Shown here in pieces: positions 1-7,579 of a stretch of DNA of 43,882 nucleotides (the first letter of the stretch is position 1; every line of letters begins with the position of its first letter). The stretch lies in the NCBI GenBank assembly GCA_020847395.1, contig JADLCD010000075.1:1-43882 (forward strand). Direction: 5' to 3'. This stretch comes from Chitinophagaceae bacterium. Its GTDB lineage: Bacteria > Bacteroidota > Bacteroidia > Chitinophagales > Chitinophagaceae. A program made the translations under genes and the position numbers. The notes beneath the pieces are model-generated. The model made no database searches and was not told the DNA's origin. It was given only the letters and a program-made list of their open reading frames with translations.

Positions 1-3000
1 AAATACCAACCTTCTCTAAATTCCTTTTGTGAATATTTTTTTATCTTTTCCAAATCCAACTCAATACCATCAACGTATTCCACCGGAACTCTTATCGGAT
101 TTAACTGTAAGTAATAGGCGTAATATTTTAATTCCTCTTCTGGGATATCAAAATAGCCTTTTTCTTGCAGGTAAATTGATTTTAGAATTTCTTCAGGCCC
201 AAATTGTTCTATAGTTTCTCGATAACCTTTAGAAATAAAAATGGGAGGTATTTTACGATCGGACTTATGAATAATTTCTGGGCCTCCCGGTTCCACGGGA
301 CGAGGAGTAAAACGATACACATGTATTAACCTGCTACTCCCCTGTATCATCCCCTGGTTCACCAGTCTCTTAAACGGCTCATTGAAACCAATATACCCCA
401 GGTCATACAATACTTTCGTCCACATGCGGCTGTATAACAAATGTCCTACGGCATGTTCTGTCCCGCCGATATATAAATCTACCTGGTTCCAGTAGTCAGA
501 TACTTTTCTGTCGCAGAAGGCCTTGTCGTTATGCGGATCCATATAGCGAAGAAAATACCAACTGCTGCCGGCATAACCGGGCATGGTGTTGGTTTCCCTC
601 ACCCCCTGCCCCCTCTCCACTTGTGGAGAGGGGGTGAGCGCTTCCAACTCCAGCTTTATTTTATCTCTTACCGAGAAAACATTATCTAAAATCTCCTGGT
701 TAGTGTAGCGTATTACTTTAAAACCAATGCCGGTTAATACTTTTGTCCTTTCTTCATCATATTTCTTTTGCTCATCATTTTCGTGGTAACCACCATCAAC
801 CTCTACAATCAATTTATCCTGCAGCGATACAAAATCAACAATATAAGATTCTATAGGATGTTGTCTGCGGAATTTAGTGCCGGTTTTACTTCCTCTAATT
901 AGTTCCCACAGCTTCCCCTCGGCTTCAGTATGTCCTTTGCGCATATCTTTAGCTAATTCATATTGCATAGGGGTATGCACTTTATATTTTGGAACGTTGG
1001 CTTCACCAACGGCTCCCTTCTCTCCCGCAGGGCGGGGTGGAGAAGGGTCGGGGATGAGGGTCCATTCCGGTATATTCGCCAACGGACCCTCACCTTCCGG
1101 TCCCGGCTTATAAGAATCCACATGCGGCAGTTCCAATGGTAATTCGCTTTCCTTCAACGGATATGCTATGCCGTCTTTCCATATAATAGGAAACGGCTCT
1201 CCCCAGTAACGCTGGCGGCTAAACGCAGCATCACGCATTTTATAATTCACCTTTCGTTCTCCGTCGCCATTATCTTCCAGCCATTCAATTATTTTTTCAG
1301 CAGCTTCCTTTACTTTTAAATCTGTTATGAAACCACTGTTATGCAGCGTAACATTTTTATCTGCAATCGCATCCTCGCCTGTGTATAAATCACCGAATAT
1401 ATTGGTAACAGGTATATTGAAGAATTTCGCGAATTTATGATCGCGTTCATCGCCGCTGGGCACAGCCATTATAGCGCCGGTTCCATAGCCAGCCAATACA
1501 TATTCGCTTATCCAGATGGGCACTTCTCCTCCACTCAGCGGGTTAATAGCATAAGCGCCGGTAAAGCAACCCGATATTTTCTTCTCGGCCATACGTTCCC
1601 GTTCGCTGCGACTTTTTACATAGGTTATATATTCATCAACCGCATCTTTCTGTTCCGCTGTGGTAATTTGCTCTACCAGTTCGTGCTCGGGTGCAAGCAC
1701 CATAAAGTCAACACCAAAGATGGTATCCGGGCGGGTGGTGTAGACCCTCACCCCCGCCTCTCCCTGCAAGGGAGAGGGGCTGCCAACTGCAGATCTTTGT
1801 TGAGCGCCAGTACGTTTTATTTCATCGCAGGTATCTTTAATCGTCTTAACCACTTTTTCGACATTACTGGTTACCTGGTCGTTAGTAAACCGGAGAGTGG
1901 TAAAGCCAATTTGCTTTAAAAAGGTATCCCGATTTCTATCAAGTTTTTGCTGTTCTTCATTGTCGTGATAGCCTCCGTCAATTTCTACAATTAACCATGT
2001 ATCCAGACAAACAAAATCAGCAATACTATTTTCAATGGGGTGCTGCCTTCTGAATTTATAACCCGTAGATTTTGCTTTCAGATTATGCCACAAAAGCTTT
2101 TCGGCCTCAGTGGGTTCTTTGCGCATGCGCTTAGCGTTCTCAAAACTCATCTCACTGTCTACCTTATATTTCGCATATCCAAAACCCGGAATCGCTTTCT
2201 TCTCCATAATCTTCGCTCCGTTCTCCTCCATTTCCTCTCCCCCGCGGGGAGAGATAGAGAGGGGGAATTTAATCTCCGCACCACTACTCTTCCCTATCCA
2301 GTTTGTTTGCATCTCTTTCATAGCCTCGCTCCACTCCAGTTCATTAAGGTCGCCCTGCAGGCGATCGGCATATTCCGTAATGCGCAGGTACCATTGACGC
2401 AATTTCTTTTTTATAACAGGATATCCGCCGCGTTCGCTCACACCGTTTATCACTTCATCATTTGCCAATACCGTTCCCAGCGCTTCGCACCAATTCACTT
2501 CGCCGTAACCACAGTAGGCAAGGCGGTATTCCATTAAAATAGATTGTTGCGTAAATTCATCAAAAGACAGCCAATCGGCAGCAGTAAATATTTGAGATTT
2601 GAGACCTTGCCTGCCGGCAGGCAGGTTTGAAATTTGAAATTTTTGATCAGGAACAGGATGATTAATATTTCCTTCTGTTTCAAATATCTCAATCAATCCT
2701 TCTATACTTTCCGCTTTATTTGTTTTGCGGTTATACCAGCTTTTAAACAATTGCAGGAATATCCATTGTGTCCATTTGTAATATGAGGCATCGCTGGTAC
2801 GTATCTCGCGGCTCCAGTCGTAACAAAACCCAATATTATCTAACTGCTTCCTGAAGGTGTTGATATTTTTTTCCGTTGATACGGCAGGATGAATGCCGTG
2901 ATCAATGGCGTATTGTTCCGCAGGCAAGCCGAATGCATCATAGCCCATAGGGTGTAATACATTAAAACCTTTCAATCTTTTATACCGCGCAAAAATATCG

Positions 3001-3173
3001 CTGGCTATATATCCTAATGGATGCCCCACATGCAGGCCTGCCCCACTCGGGTAAGGAAACATATCCAGCACATAATATTTAGGCCTGGGAGAATTGTTTT
3101 CAACTTTATACGCTTCTGTATCTTTCCATTCTTTTTGCCAATGCTTTTCTATCTCCCTGAAATTGTATTCCAT
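1..3173 (-). CDS. leuS: Leucyl-tRNA synthetase, C-terminus outside window, with two in-frame DUF559 insertions
   Basis: Charges tRNA-Leu with leucine in the cytoplasm and proofreads through the CP1 editing domain. I translated the minus strand from the ATG at 3173 to the window edge: about 1057 residues with no stop seen. Class I motif HVGH is at residues 48-51. NWCEALGTVLANDEV and NWIGKSSGAEIKF precede the editing domain, which keeps TTRPDTIFG and the GTGAIMAVP...DERD segment. RQRYWGEPFPI, RETNTMPGYAGSSWYFLRY and YIGGTEHAVGHLLYSR follow. KMSKS and the anticodon-binding part lie beyond the left edge. Residues about 304-476 and 705-858 are foreign DUF559 domains, and residues 184-190 (LPAGRQG) come from a palindromic repeat. 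All lengths are multiples of three and the LeuRS sequence resumes correctly after each. Bacterial LeuRS is usually about 800-950 residues, so this one is unusually large. It is divergent from ftsX with a 300-bp gap. Confidence 0.96.
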   Translation of the reverse strand, partial: MEYNFREIEKHWQKEWKDTEAYKVENNSPRPKYYVLDMFPYPSGAGLHVGHPLGYIASDIFARYKRLKGFNVLHPMGYDAFGLPAEQYAIDHGIHPAVSTEKNINTFRKQLDNIGFCYDWSREIRTSDASYYKWTQWIFLQLFKSWYNRKTNKAESIEGLIEIFETEGNINHPVPDQKFQISNLPAGRQGLKSQIFTAADWLSFDEFTQQSILMEYRLAYCGYGEVNWCEALGTVLANDEVINGVSERGGYPVIKKKLRQWYLRITEYADRLQGDLNELEWSEAMKEMQTNWIGKSSGAEIKFPLSISPRGGEEMEENGAKIMEKKAIPGFGYAKYKVDSEMSFENAKRMRKEPTEAEKLLWHNLKAKSTGYKFRRQHPIENSIADFVCLDTWLIVEIDGGYHDNEEQQKLDRNRDTFLKQIGFTTLRFTNDQVTSNVEKVVKTIKDTCDEIKRTGAQQRSAVGSPSPLQGEAGVRVYTTRPDTIFGVDFMVLAPEHELVEQITTAEQKDAVDEYITYVKSRSERERMAEKKISGCFTGAYAINPLSGGEVPIWISEYVLAGYGTGAIMAVPSGDERDHKFAKFFNIPVTNIFGDLYTGEDAIADKNVTLHNSGFITDLKVKEAAEKIIEWLEDNGDGERKVNYKMRDAAFSRQRYWGEPFPIIWKDGIAYPLKESELPLELPHVDSYKPGPEGEGPLANIPEWTLIPDPSPPRPAGEKGAVGEANVPKYKVHTPMQYELAKDMRKGHTEAEGKLWELIRGSKTGTKFRRQHPIESYIVDFVSLQDKLIVEVDGGYHENDEQKKYDEERTKVLTGIGFKVIRYTNQEILDNVFSVRDKIKLELEALTPSPQVERGQGVRETNTMPGYAGSSWYFLRYMDPHNDKAFCDRKVSDYWNQVDLYIGGTEHAVGHLLYSRMWTKVLYDLGYIGFNEPFKRLVNQGMIQGSSRLIHVYRFTPRPVEPGGPEIIHKSDRKIPPIFISKGYRETIEQFGPEEILKSIYLQEKGYFDIPEEELKYYAYYLQLNPIRVPVEYVDGIELDLEKIKKYSQKEFREGWY
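609..634. repeat. Perfect 12-bp-arm hairpin at the 3' end of cassette B
   Basis: CCCCCTCTCCAC and GTGGAGAGGGGG are separated by two bases. The hairpin is nested in CTCACCCCC...GGGGGTGAG and matches the style of the other three cassette ends. It is read in the leuS frame as PSPQVERG. Confidence 0.85.
1015..1061. repeat. Palindromic 5' end of cassette B
   Basis: Contains CCCTTCTC (1015-1022) and GAGAAGGG (1040-1047) around an inner CCGC/GCGG pair. Together with the opposite end (CCCTCACCCCCTGCCCCC on the plus strand) it forms an imperfect terminal inverted repeat of the cassette. Confidence 0.75.
1746..1780. repeat. Palindromic 3' end of cassette A
   Basis: CTCTCCC (1758-1764), loop TGCAA, GGGAGAG (1770-1776), preceded by CCCTCACCCCCGC. 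This is the same design as the end of cassette B and encodes the SPSPLQGEAG linker. Confidence 0.78.
1746..2264 (-). mobile_element. In-frame DUF559 (Vsr-like endonuclease) cassette A inside leuS
   Basis: This 519-bp (173-codon) block separates GAEIKF from VYTTRPDTIFG, where E. coli LeuRS, as I recall it, has a loop of about 11 residues. The domain reads NAKRMRKEPTEAEKLLW, then GYKFRRQHPI, then IADFVCLDTWLIVEIDGGYH, which is the DUF559 pattern with its D, E-x-D-G-G and H residues intact. The edges are palindromic: CTCTCCCC/GGGGAGAG at 2235-2242/2246-2253, and CTCTCCC/GGGAGAG at 1758-1764/1770-1776. They are translated as linkers (PLSISPRGGEE and GSPSPLQGEAGVR). An internal ATG at 2231 could start a separate product, but no stop codon ends the cassette. 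Element boundaries are good to a few codons. The mobile-element label is inferred from the repeat ends and from the second copy. Confidence 0.88.
2235..2267. repeat. Palindromic 5' end of cassette A
   Basis: CTCTCCCC (2235-2242), CGC, GGGGAGAG (2246-2253), followed by ATAGAGAGGGGG towards the LeuRS-coding side. Translated in the leuS frame as FPLSISPRGGEE. Confidence 0.75.
2589..2645. repeat. In-frame LPAGRQG-encoding palindrome within leuS
   Basis: A perfect 16-bp palindrome, TGCCTGCCGGCAGGCA (2608-2623), is embedded in ATTTGAGATTTGAG / TTTGAAATTTGAAATTT junk of a kind usually seen between genes. It is read in the leuS frame as about 18 extra residues (FQIS-NLPAGRQG-LKSQI) between the PVPD and FTAADW segments. 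Exact insertion limits cannot be set without an uninterrupted relative. Similar ATTTGAAAA junk lies after pheS. Confidence 0.8.
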
Positions 3174-3473
3174 ATTGTTAAATGTATCTAATTGTCTGAA
3201 GAAAATATCTCAACGAAAAATATTCAAACTGAACTGTCGTTAAGAGGGCAGCAAATTTACGGAAAGCACCCATAAAACCGTTATTTTTGCCATCTGCCGT
3301 CCGTACCGAAAACATATTGTTAGCTGGAAGAAACACAGACTTTAAATTGATGCTATGTCAAACGGGAAAAGTGAGAGGTGAGCGTTTGTTTTACTCCTCA
3401 CGGAAATATACAGGCATAGATTGATTGATTTAACAATAGTTACCGGTTTTTCAGAAACTAAATTTTTGTTTCA
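3174..3473. promoter_or_regulatory. Divergent leuS/ftsX intergenic region
   Basis: A 300-bp gap without a convincing gene that must hold both divergent promoters. TATTTTTG at 3282-3289 fits the Bacteroidota -7 box TAnnTTTG for the plus strand, but no matching upstream TTG box was found at the usual distance. No terminator or operator palindrome was recognised. Confidence 0.35.
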
Positions 3474-4346
3474 ATGGTTGAAATCAGCAAAGGTTCCATG
3501 AGAAGAAGCAAGCCTTCTTATTTTTTCAGCGTACTGGGCGTAGCATCCTTATTGATATTGGTGGGTATATTAGGTTGGTTTGTAATAAACGGCAGCAAGC
3601 TGGAAAAATACTTTCGCGGCAGCGTGCAGGTGCAGGTATACCTGCGCGAAAACGCGCCTCAAAAGGATATTGACTCCCTGATGGGCTATATACAAGCAAA
3701 GCCATACGCTGATTCGGCACAGCATATTACCAAAGACATTGCTAAGGAGCGTTTTTTGAAAGATGGCAATGAAGACTGGGATAAGGTGCTGAATTATAAC
3801 CCGCTTCCGGCAAGTATTGATTTCAATCTTAAATCAGATTATGTAAATAAGGATTCGCTCAATCCCATAGTAGCAGATCTTACCCAAAATATAATAGTAA
3901 GTGAGGTAAAATACCCCGACGCTGTGGTAGGAAACCTGAATACTGTGGTGCGGAAAGTAGGGATCGTATTGCTCGTGGCAGCGGCTATTCTTGGTATAAT
4001 TGTGTTGATTTTGATTGATAATACGATAAAGCTTGCCATGTTCAGCAACCGGTTTTTAATTAAAACGATGCAGATGGTTGGCGCCACCCGATGGTTTATA
4101 TCGAAGCCGTTTGATATGAAAGCGGTAATGAATGGACTTATAAGTGCTATTATAGCTATTGCGGTTTTGGTTGTATTTATAATAGGGGTGGAAAAATGGT
4201 TGCCGGAAATAAAGGCACTCCGCGACTATACATTGCTGGGACTGTTGTTTGTAGCTATCGTTGTAATAGGTATTGTCATCACCTTCATCAGTACACACCG
4301 CAGTGTTACCAAATACCTCAAGATGAAGCTGGATGACCTCTATTAA
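3474..4346 (+). CDS. ftsX: Cell division protein FtsX (permease-like ABC component)
   Basis: FtsX pairs with the ATPase FtsE at the division site and signals to periplasmic peptidoglycan hydrolases. The 290-residue product has a basic N-terminus (SMRRSKPSYFFS), one membrane segment at about residues 19-41, a large extracytoplasmic domain, and three further membrane segments at about 163-184, 215-237 and 253-274. The cytoplasmic loop contains KTMQMVGATRWFISKPF, the conserved MxLVGAxxxFIxxPF-type FtsX signature. An alternative start is Met9. ftsE is not adjacent, which is common in Bacteroidota. pheS follows after 26 bp on the same strand. Confidence 0.92.
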   Translation: MVEISKGSMRRSKPSYFFSVLGVASLLILVGILGWFVINGSKLEKYFRGSVQVQVYLRENAPQKDIDSLMGYIQAKPYADSAQHITKDIAKERFLKDGNEDWDKVLNYNPLPASIDFNLKSDYVNKDSLNPIVADLTQNIIVSEVKYPDAVVGNLNTVVRKVGIVLLVAAAILGIIVLILIDNTIKLAMFSNRFLIKTMQMVGATRWFISKPFDMKAVMNGLISAIIAIAVLVVFIIGVEKWLPEIKALRDYTLLGLLFVAIVVIGIVITFISTHRSVTKYLKMKLDDLY

Positions 4347-4360
4347 CAGTTTTCCTTTCA

Positions 4361-4368
4361 TATCTTCG
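4361..4368 (+). promoter_or_regulatory. Possible -7 box before pheS
   Basis: TATCTTCG differs by one base from TAnnTTTG and lies only 5 bp before the pheS ATG. It could allow transcription of pheS separately from ftsX. No -33 TTG was found at the expected spacing, so this is a weak call. Confidence 0.25.
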
Positions 4369-4372
4369 CGGC

Positions 4373-5404
4373 ATGGATCAATTGTTACAACAGCTTGAAG
4401 CATACCGCAAGGAAATAGAAGCCTATAATACTCCCGGCGCTGATGGCGCTGAGCAATTCCGTATAACTTATTTGGGCACAAAAGGTTTGGTAAAAAACCT
4501 GATGGGCGAAATGAAGAATGTTCCTGCCGACCGCAAAAAGGAGTTTGGGCAGATATTGAACGATTTCAAACAGTTTACCGAAGCAAAATATAACAGTCTT
4601 AAGGAATCAGCCGCCGGCGCCGAAACTTCAGCTGCTTTAAACATTGATCTTACTTTACCGGCAGACGATCTTCCACTCGGAAGCCGCCATCCCATTAGCA
4701 TGATGCGGAGCCGTATCGTTTCTATCTTTCAGCGTTTAGGCTTTTCCGTGGCCGAGGGGCCGGAAATAGAAGATGACTGGCACAACTTCACGGCATTAAA
4801 TCTGCCTGAGCATCACCCGGCAAGAGATATGCAGGATACTTTTTATATTTCTACTGATCCCGCCTGGTTGCTGCGTACGCATACCAGCAATATCCAGATA
4901 AGAGAAATGGAAAAAGGCAAATTGCCTTTGCGTATAATTTGCCCGGGCAGGGTATACAGAAATGAAACTATCAGCGCAAGAAGCCATTGCTTTTTTCACC
5001 AGGTAGAGGGATTATATATTGATAAGAATGTTTCTTTTGCCGATCTCAAACAAACCTTATACTTTTTTGTGCAGGAAATGTATGGCGATGATGTAAAAGT
5101 GCGTTTCCGCCCAAGCTATTTTCCCTTTACAGAACCAAGCGCTGAAATGGATATAAGCTGCCAGCTTTGTAAAGGTGCAGGTTGTAATGTATGTAAATAT
5201 ACCGGCTGGCTCGAAATACTGGGCTGTGGTATGGTACATCCAAAAGTGTTGCAGGCTTGCAATATTGATCCCGAAGTATATACCGGCTTTGCCTTTGGTA
5301 TGGGTGTTGAACGCCCGGCGCTTCTTAAATATGGAATTAATGATATCCGCCTTTTCAGTGAAAATGATGTGAGGTTTTTGAAGCAGTTCAGGGGGGTGGT
5401 GTAA
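4373..5404 (+). CDS. pheS: Phenylalanine--tRNA ligase alpha subunit
   Basis: The catalytic alpha subunit of the (alpha-beta)2 PheRS, which attaches phenylalanine to tRNA-Phe. Length 343 is normal. A charged helical N-terminal arm spans about residues 1-90. The class II core follows: HPISMMRSRIVSIFQRLGF, then HTSNIQIREME...PGRVYRNETISARSHCFFHQVEGL (motif 2), FRPSYFPFTEPSAEMD, and FGMGVERPALLKYGI (motif 3). A Cys-rich insert, CQLCKGAGCNVCKYTGW, at about residues 263-279 resembles the metal-binding-like insert seen in some PheS. pheT is not in the window. Confidence 0.96.
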   Translation: MDQLLQQLEAYRKEIEAYNTPGADGAEQFRITYLGTKGLVKNLMGEMKNVPADRKKEFGQILNDFKQFTEAKYNSLKESAAGAETSAALNIDLTLPADDLPLGSRHPISMMRSRIVSIFQRLGFSVAEGPEIEDDWHNFTALNLPEHHPARDMQDTFYISTDPAWLLRTHTSNIQIREMEKGKLPLRIICPGRVYRNETISARSHCFFHQVEGLYIDKNVSFADLKQTLYFFVQEMYGDDVKVRFRPSYFPFTEPSAEMDISCQLCKGAGCNVCKYTGWLEILGCGMVHPKVLQACNIDPEVYTGFAFGMGVERPALLKYGINDIRLFSENDVRFLKQFRGVV

Positions 5405-5460
5405 AATTTGAAAATGGGGGGATTTGAAGATTTGAAAATGGGGGAATGTAGAAATTAGAA
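5405..5460. repeat. Short direct repeats after pheS
   Basis: ATTTGAAAATGGGGG occurs twice (5406-5420 and 5430-5444) directly after the pheS stop. It resembles the ATTTGAAATTTG junk around the palindrome inside leuS. No clear terminator hairpin was seen in 5405-5566. Confidence 0.6.
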
Positions 5461-5566
5461 TCAAGGCTTGCTTTTATTCTAAAGATGATGAGGTGATGAT
5501 GGTTTGTTAAAATTTTCCCCTCCATATTGAAAATCTGTTTTTGACCGTTAGCCTGAAAAATAACAG

Positions 5567-6505
5567 ATGAAGCCTTTTGTATTTCTTTTATTTATACTAA
5601 CCCAGGTACTCACTCTATCTGCTCAACACGCTGATAAATTGATGATAAGTGATGAAGGTTGGATTGAATTATATACAAAGCAGGGTTATACTTCAAAGTT
5701 TGAAGGCAATAAATTTCCTTTCCAAAAGAAGTTCCATGTAATTATAACAGATCAAAGTTCAGGTGAGATAAGAGAAGAATTCTTTCGTTACTCAGACTCT
5801 TGCCTTGCGTACGTTCAATATGATAGTAACCGTAATGAAATTGCAAAAGGATTAATTTGTATTAATACTAACCGAAGGTCATACGATACTATATCTGTAC
5901 CAGATATAGAAAAGGATCCTGATCTTTCAAAAGGTATTACGAAGGACTACATTTTTACCTACTTCTATTTTGATAAAACAGGGGCATGGGAGGAAAAGGA
6001 GTCACCATTGGTGATAAGAAGGGGAGTATATGAATATGGGAAAAAAACAGGCTTATGGAAAGTGGGTTATTATGCGGAAAATGTTAATTATCCTTACCAT
6101 AGTTCATTTCCAATAGAAATTTTTTATGTTGAGTGTACTGAAAAATATGTCGACAACCATTCTGACAGCACTTACCAACCAGATTATTCTTTCTCAAAAA
6201 TTTGGAATAAATTAAAAGGCGCCTGGTCATTATCCACTTTGGAAAGCATACACGGAATTCAGTATAAGTATATAAAATCCTCTTCGCCTAACGAAGCTTC
6301 TCTTATTTTTATCGATAGCCTGTTTTTTAAGCAAGGCGCTTCACCTGCTGATAAAAACATAAAGTGGAAGCTGGATAATAACGCTATGTACAGATATTAT
6401 AGTAAAGACGATATAAAAAAATACAGGATTGATTATTTATCAACCGATGAATTATACCTCACACCCCTTCGTGATGAAGAAGCAATAAAAAGGAAGAGGA
6501 AATAA
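5567..6505 (+). CDS. Secreted protein of unknown function
   Basis: 312 residues with a clear signal peptide (MKPFVFLLFILTQVLTLSAQ). The family was not recognised. The middle has GVYEYGKKTGLWKVGYY, which resembles a single MORN/YwqK-type 'GKKTGLWK' turn. The C-terminal third (KLKGAWSLSTLES... DELYLTPL) has the look of a lipocalin-like small beta-barrel, but this is only an impression. The lysine-rich end (KRKRK) is odd for a secreted protein. It stands alone between pheS and the SDR gene, with about 160 bp upstream and 60 bp downstream. Confidence 0.75.
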   Translation: MKPFVFLLFILTQVLTLSAQHADKLMISDEGWIELYTKQGYTSKFEGNKFPFQKKFHVIITDQSSGEIREEFFRYSDSCLAYVQYDSNRNEIAKGLICINTNRRSYDTISVPDIEKDPDLSKGITKDYIFTYFYFDKTGAWEEKESPLVIRRGVYEYGKKTGLWKVGYYAENVNYPYHSSFPIEIFYVECTEKYVDNHSDSTYQPDYSFSKIWNKLKGAWSLSTLESIHGIQYKYIKSSSPNEASLIFIDSLFFKQGASPADKNIKWKLDNNAMYRYYSKDDIKKYRIDYLSTDELYLTPLRDEEAIKRKRK

Positions 6506-6565
6506 TCGATATTAATGCAATCATATCACAACTTCTCATAGCTTTGGCAATCTTTTATTTTTAAT

Positions 6566-7540
6566 ATGATATTCGTAACGGGCGGTACAGGTTTATTAGG
6601 CAGTTATCTTCTACGCGATCTTGTAGCCGGTGGAAAAGAAGTAAGCGCCCTGTACCGTACCTCAATTCCGGATGAGCCATACGCGAAATCTGTACACTGG
6701 ATACAGGGCGATATTCTTGATGTTGTTTTGCTGGAAGAGATTATGCAAAAAGCAAAGCAGGTATACCACTGCGCAGCTATTGTATCATTTAACCCTGCAA
6801 AAAAATACGAGATGCTGAAGATAAATGCAGAAGGCACAGCAAATGTGGTGAACGCAGCGCTTGCGGGTGGCGTGCAAAAATTAATGCATGTAAGTTCCGT
6901 ATCTGCACTTGGCAGAAACACAAACGGAGCGCCGATAAGTGAAGATGATAAATGGGATGAGGAAAAAAATAAATCTGCCTACGGCAAAAGTAAATACTTT
7001 GCTGAGCTGGAAGTGTGGCGTGGCGTAAGTGAAGGATTGAACGCCGTAATTGTAAATCCATCTACTATACTCGGCGTTGGCAAATGGGAAAAAGACGGAT
7101 CAGCCGCAATTTTTAAAAAAGCTTACGAAGAGTTTCCGTGGTATACTGATGGTGTTGGCGGATTTGTGGATGTTGCAGATGTTGCCAAAGCCATGATACA
7201 ATTAATGGAAAGTGATATTTCGGGTGAGCGGTTTATTGTAAATGCAGAAAGCCTTCCTTTTAAAAATGTTTTTACTGAAATAGCCAATGCTTTTGGTAAA
7301 AAACCGCCCTATAAAAAGGCACCGCCATTTATGATAAAATTATTGTGGCGACTGGAAAAACTGAGAAGTTTTTTTACATCAAAAGATCCGTTGATTACAA
7401 AAGAAACAGCAGGCAGCGCTCAACGAAAAACATATTACGATAATAGCAGGCTGCTCAAATTTTTACCCGGTTTTCAATATAAGCCGGTGCAACAAACCAT
7501 TAAAGAATATAGCGAAGCATATATGCGCTTGCAGCGCTAA
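6566..7540 (+). CDS. NAD-dependent epimerase/dehydratase (extended SDR)
   Basis: 324 residues. The N-terminal Rossmann motif TGGTGLLG lies at residues 5-12. A conserved AAIVSF segment follows strand 4, and the catalytic dyad appears in SAYGKSKYFAE (YxxxK). Extended SDRs of this type act on nucleotide-sugars, dihydroflavonol-like or sterol-like substrates, and the substrate here cannot be read from sequence. The C-terminal part (ADVAKAMIQLMESDISGERFIVNAESLPF) is typical of NAD-dependent epimerases and 4-reductase-like proteins in Bacteroidota. It appears to be monocistronic. Confidence 0.9.
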   Translation: MIFVTGGTGLLGSYLLRDLVAGGKEVSALYRTSIPDEPYAKSVHWIQGDILDVVLLEEIMQKAKQVYHCAAIVSFNPAKKYEMLKINAEGTANVVNAALAGGVQKLMHVSSVSALGRNTNGAPISEDDKWDEEKNKSAYGKSKYFAELEVWRGVSEGLNAVIVNPSTILGVGKWEKDGSAAIFKKAYEEFPWYTDGVGGFVDVADVAKAMIQLMESDISGERFIVNAESLPFKNVFTEIANAFGKKPPYKKAPPFMIKLLWRLEKLRSFFTSKDPLITKETAGSAQRKTYYDNSRLLKFLPGFQYKPVQQTIKEYSEAYMRLQR

Positions 7541-7579
7541 ACCCGCGTTAATGTTTTGCATAATCCCATCAAAAAGTTA

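Larger units (their letters stand above)
600..1061 (-). mobile_element. In-frame DUF559 (Vsr-like endonuclease) cassette B inside leuS
   Basis: This 462-bp (154-codon) block lies between IPEW and RETNTMPGYAG, again where E. coli LeuRS (from memory) has about 11 residues between EW and RET. The DUF559 core reads LAKDMRKGHTEAEGKLW, TKFRRQHPIESYIVDF and LIVEVDGGYH, so the predicted active-site residues are present. It is clearly related to cassette A but well diverged by eye (very roughly half identical), so it is not a recent duplicate. On the coding strand the ends start CCCTCATCCCC and finish GGGGGTGAGGG, an imperfect terminal inverted repeat of about 22 bp. Internal hairpins are CCCTTCTC/GAGAAGGG (1015-1022/1040-1047) and a perfect 12-bp stem at 609-620/623-634. 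The linkers read LIPDPSPPRPAGEKG and LTPSPQVERGQGV. Confidence 0.88.

Noticed and set aside
600-2264. Inteins in leuS
   Set aside because: The inserts have no N-terminal Cys/Ser splice block, no TxxH block and no C-terminal HN-Cys/Ser/Thr junction. The domain is DUF559, not LAGLIDADG/HINT, and the edges are palindromic DNA repeats.
877-2537. Plus-strand open frames opposite leuS
   Set aside because: They have no recognisable domains, carry translated repeat DNA, and lie antisense to a well-supported gene.
1-3173. leuS as a pseudogene
   Set aside because: The frame read from the start codon to the window edge showed no stop, and LeuRS motifs resume in frame after each insertion, so a broken gene is not supported by what is visible.
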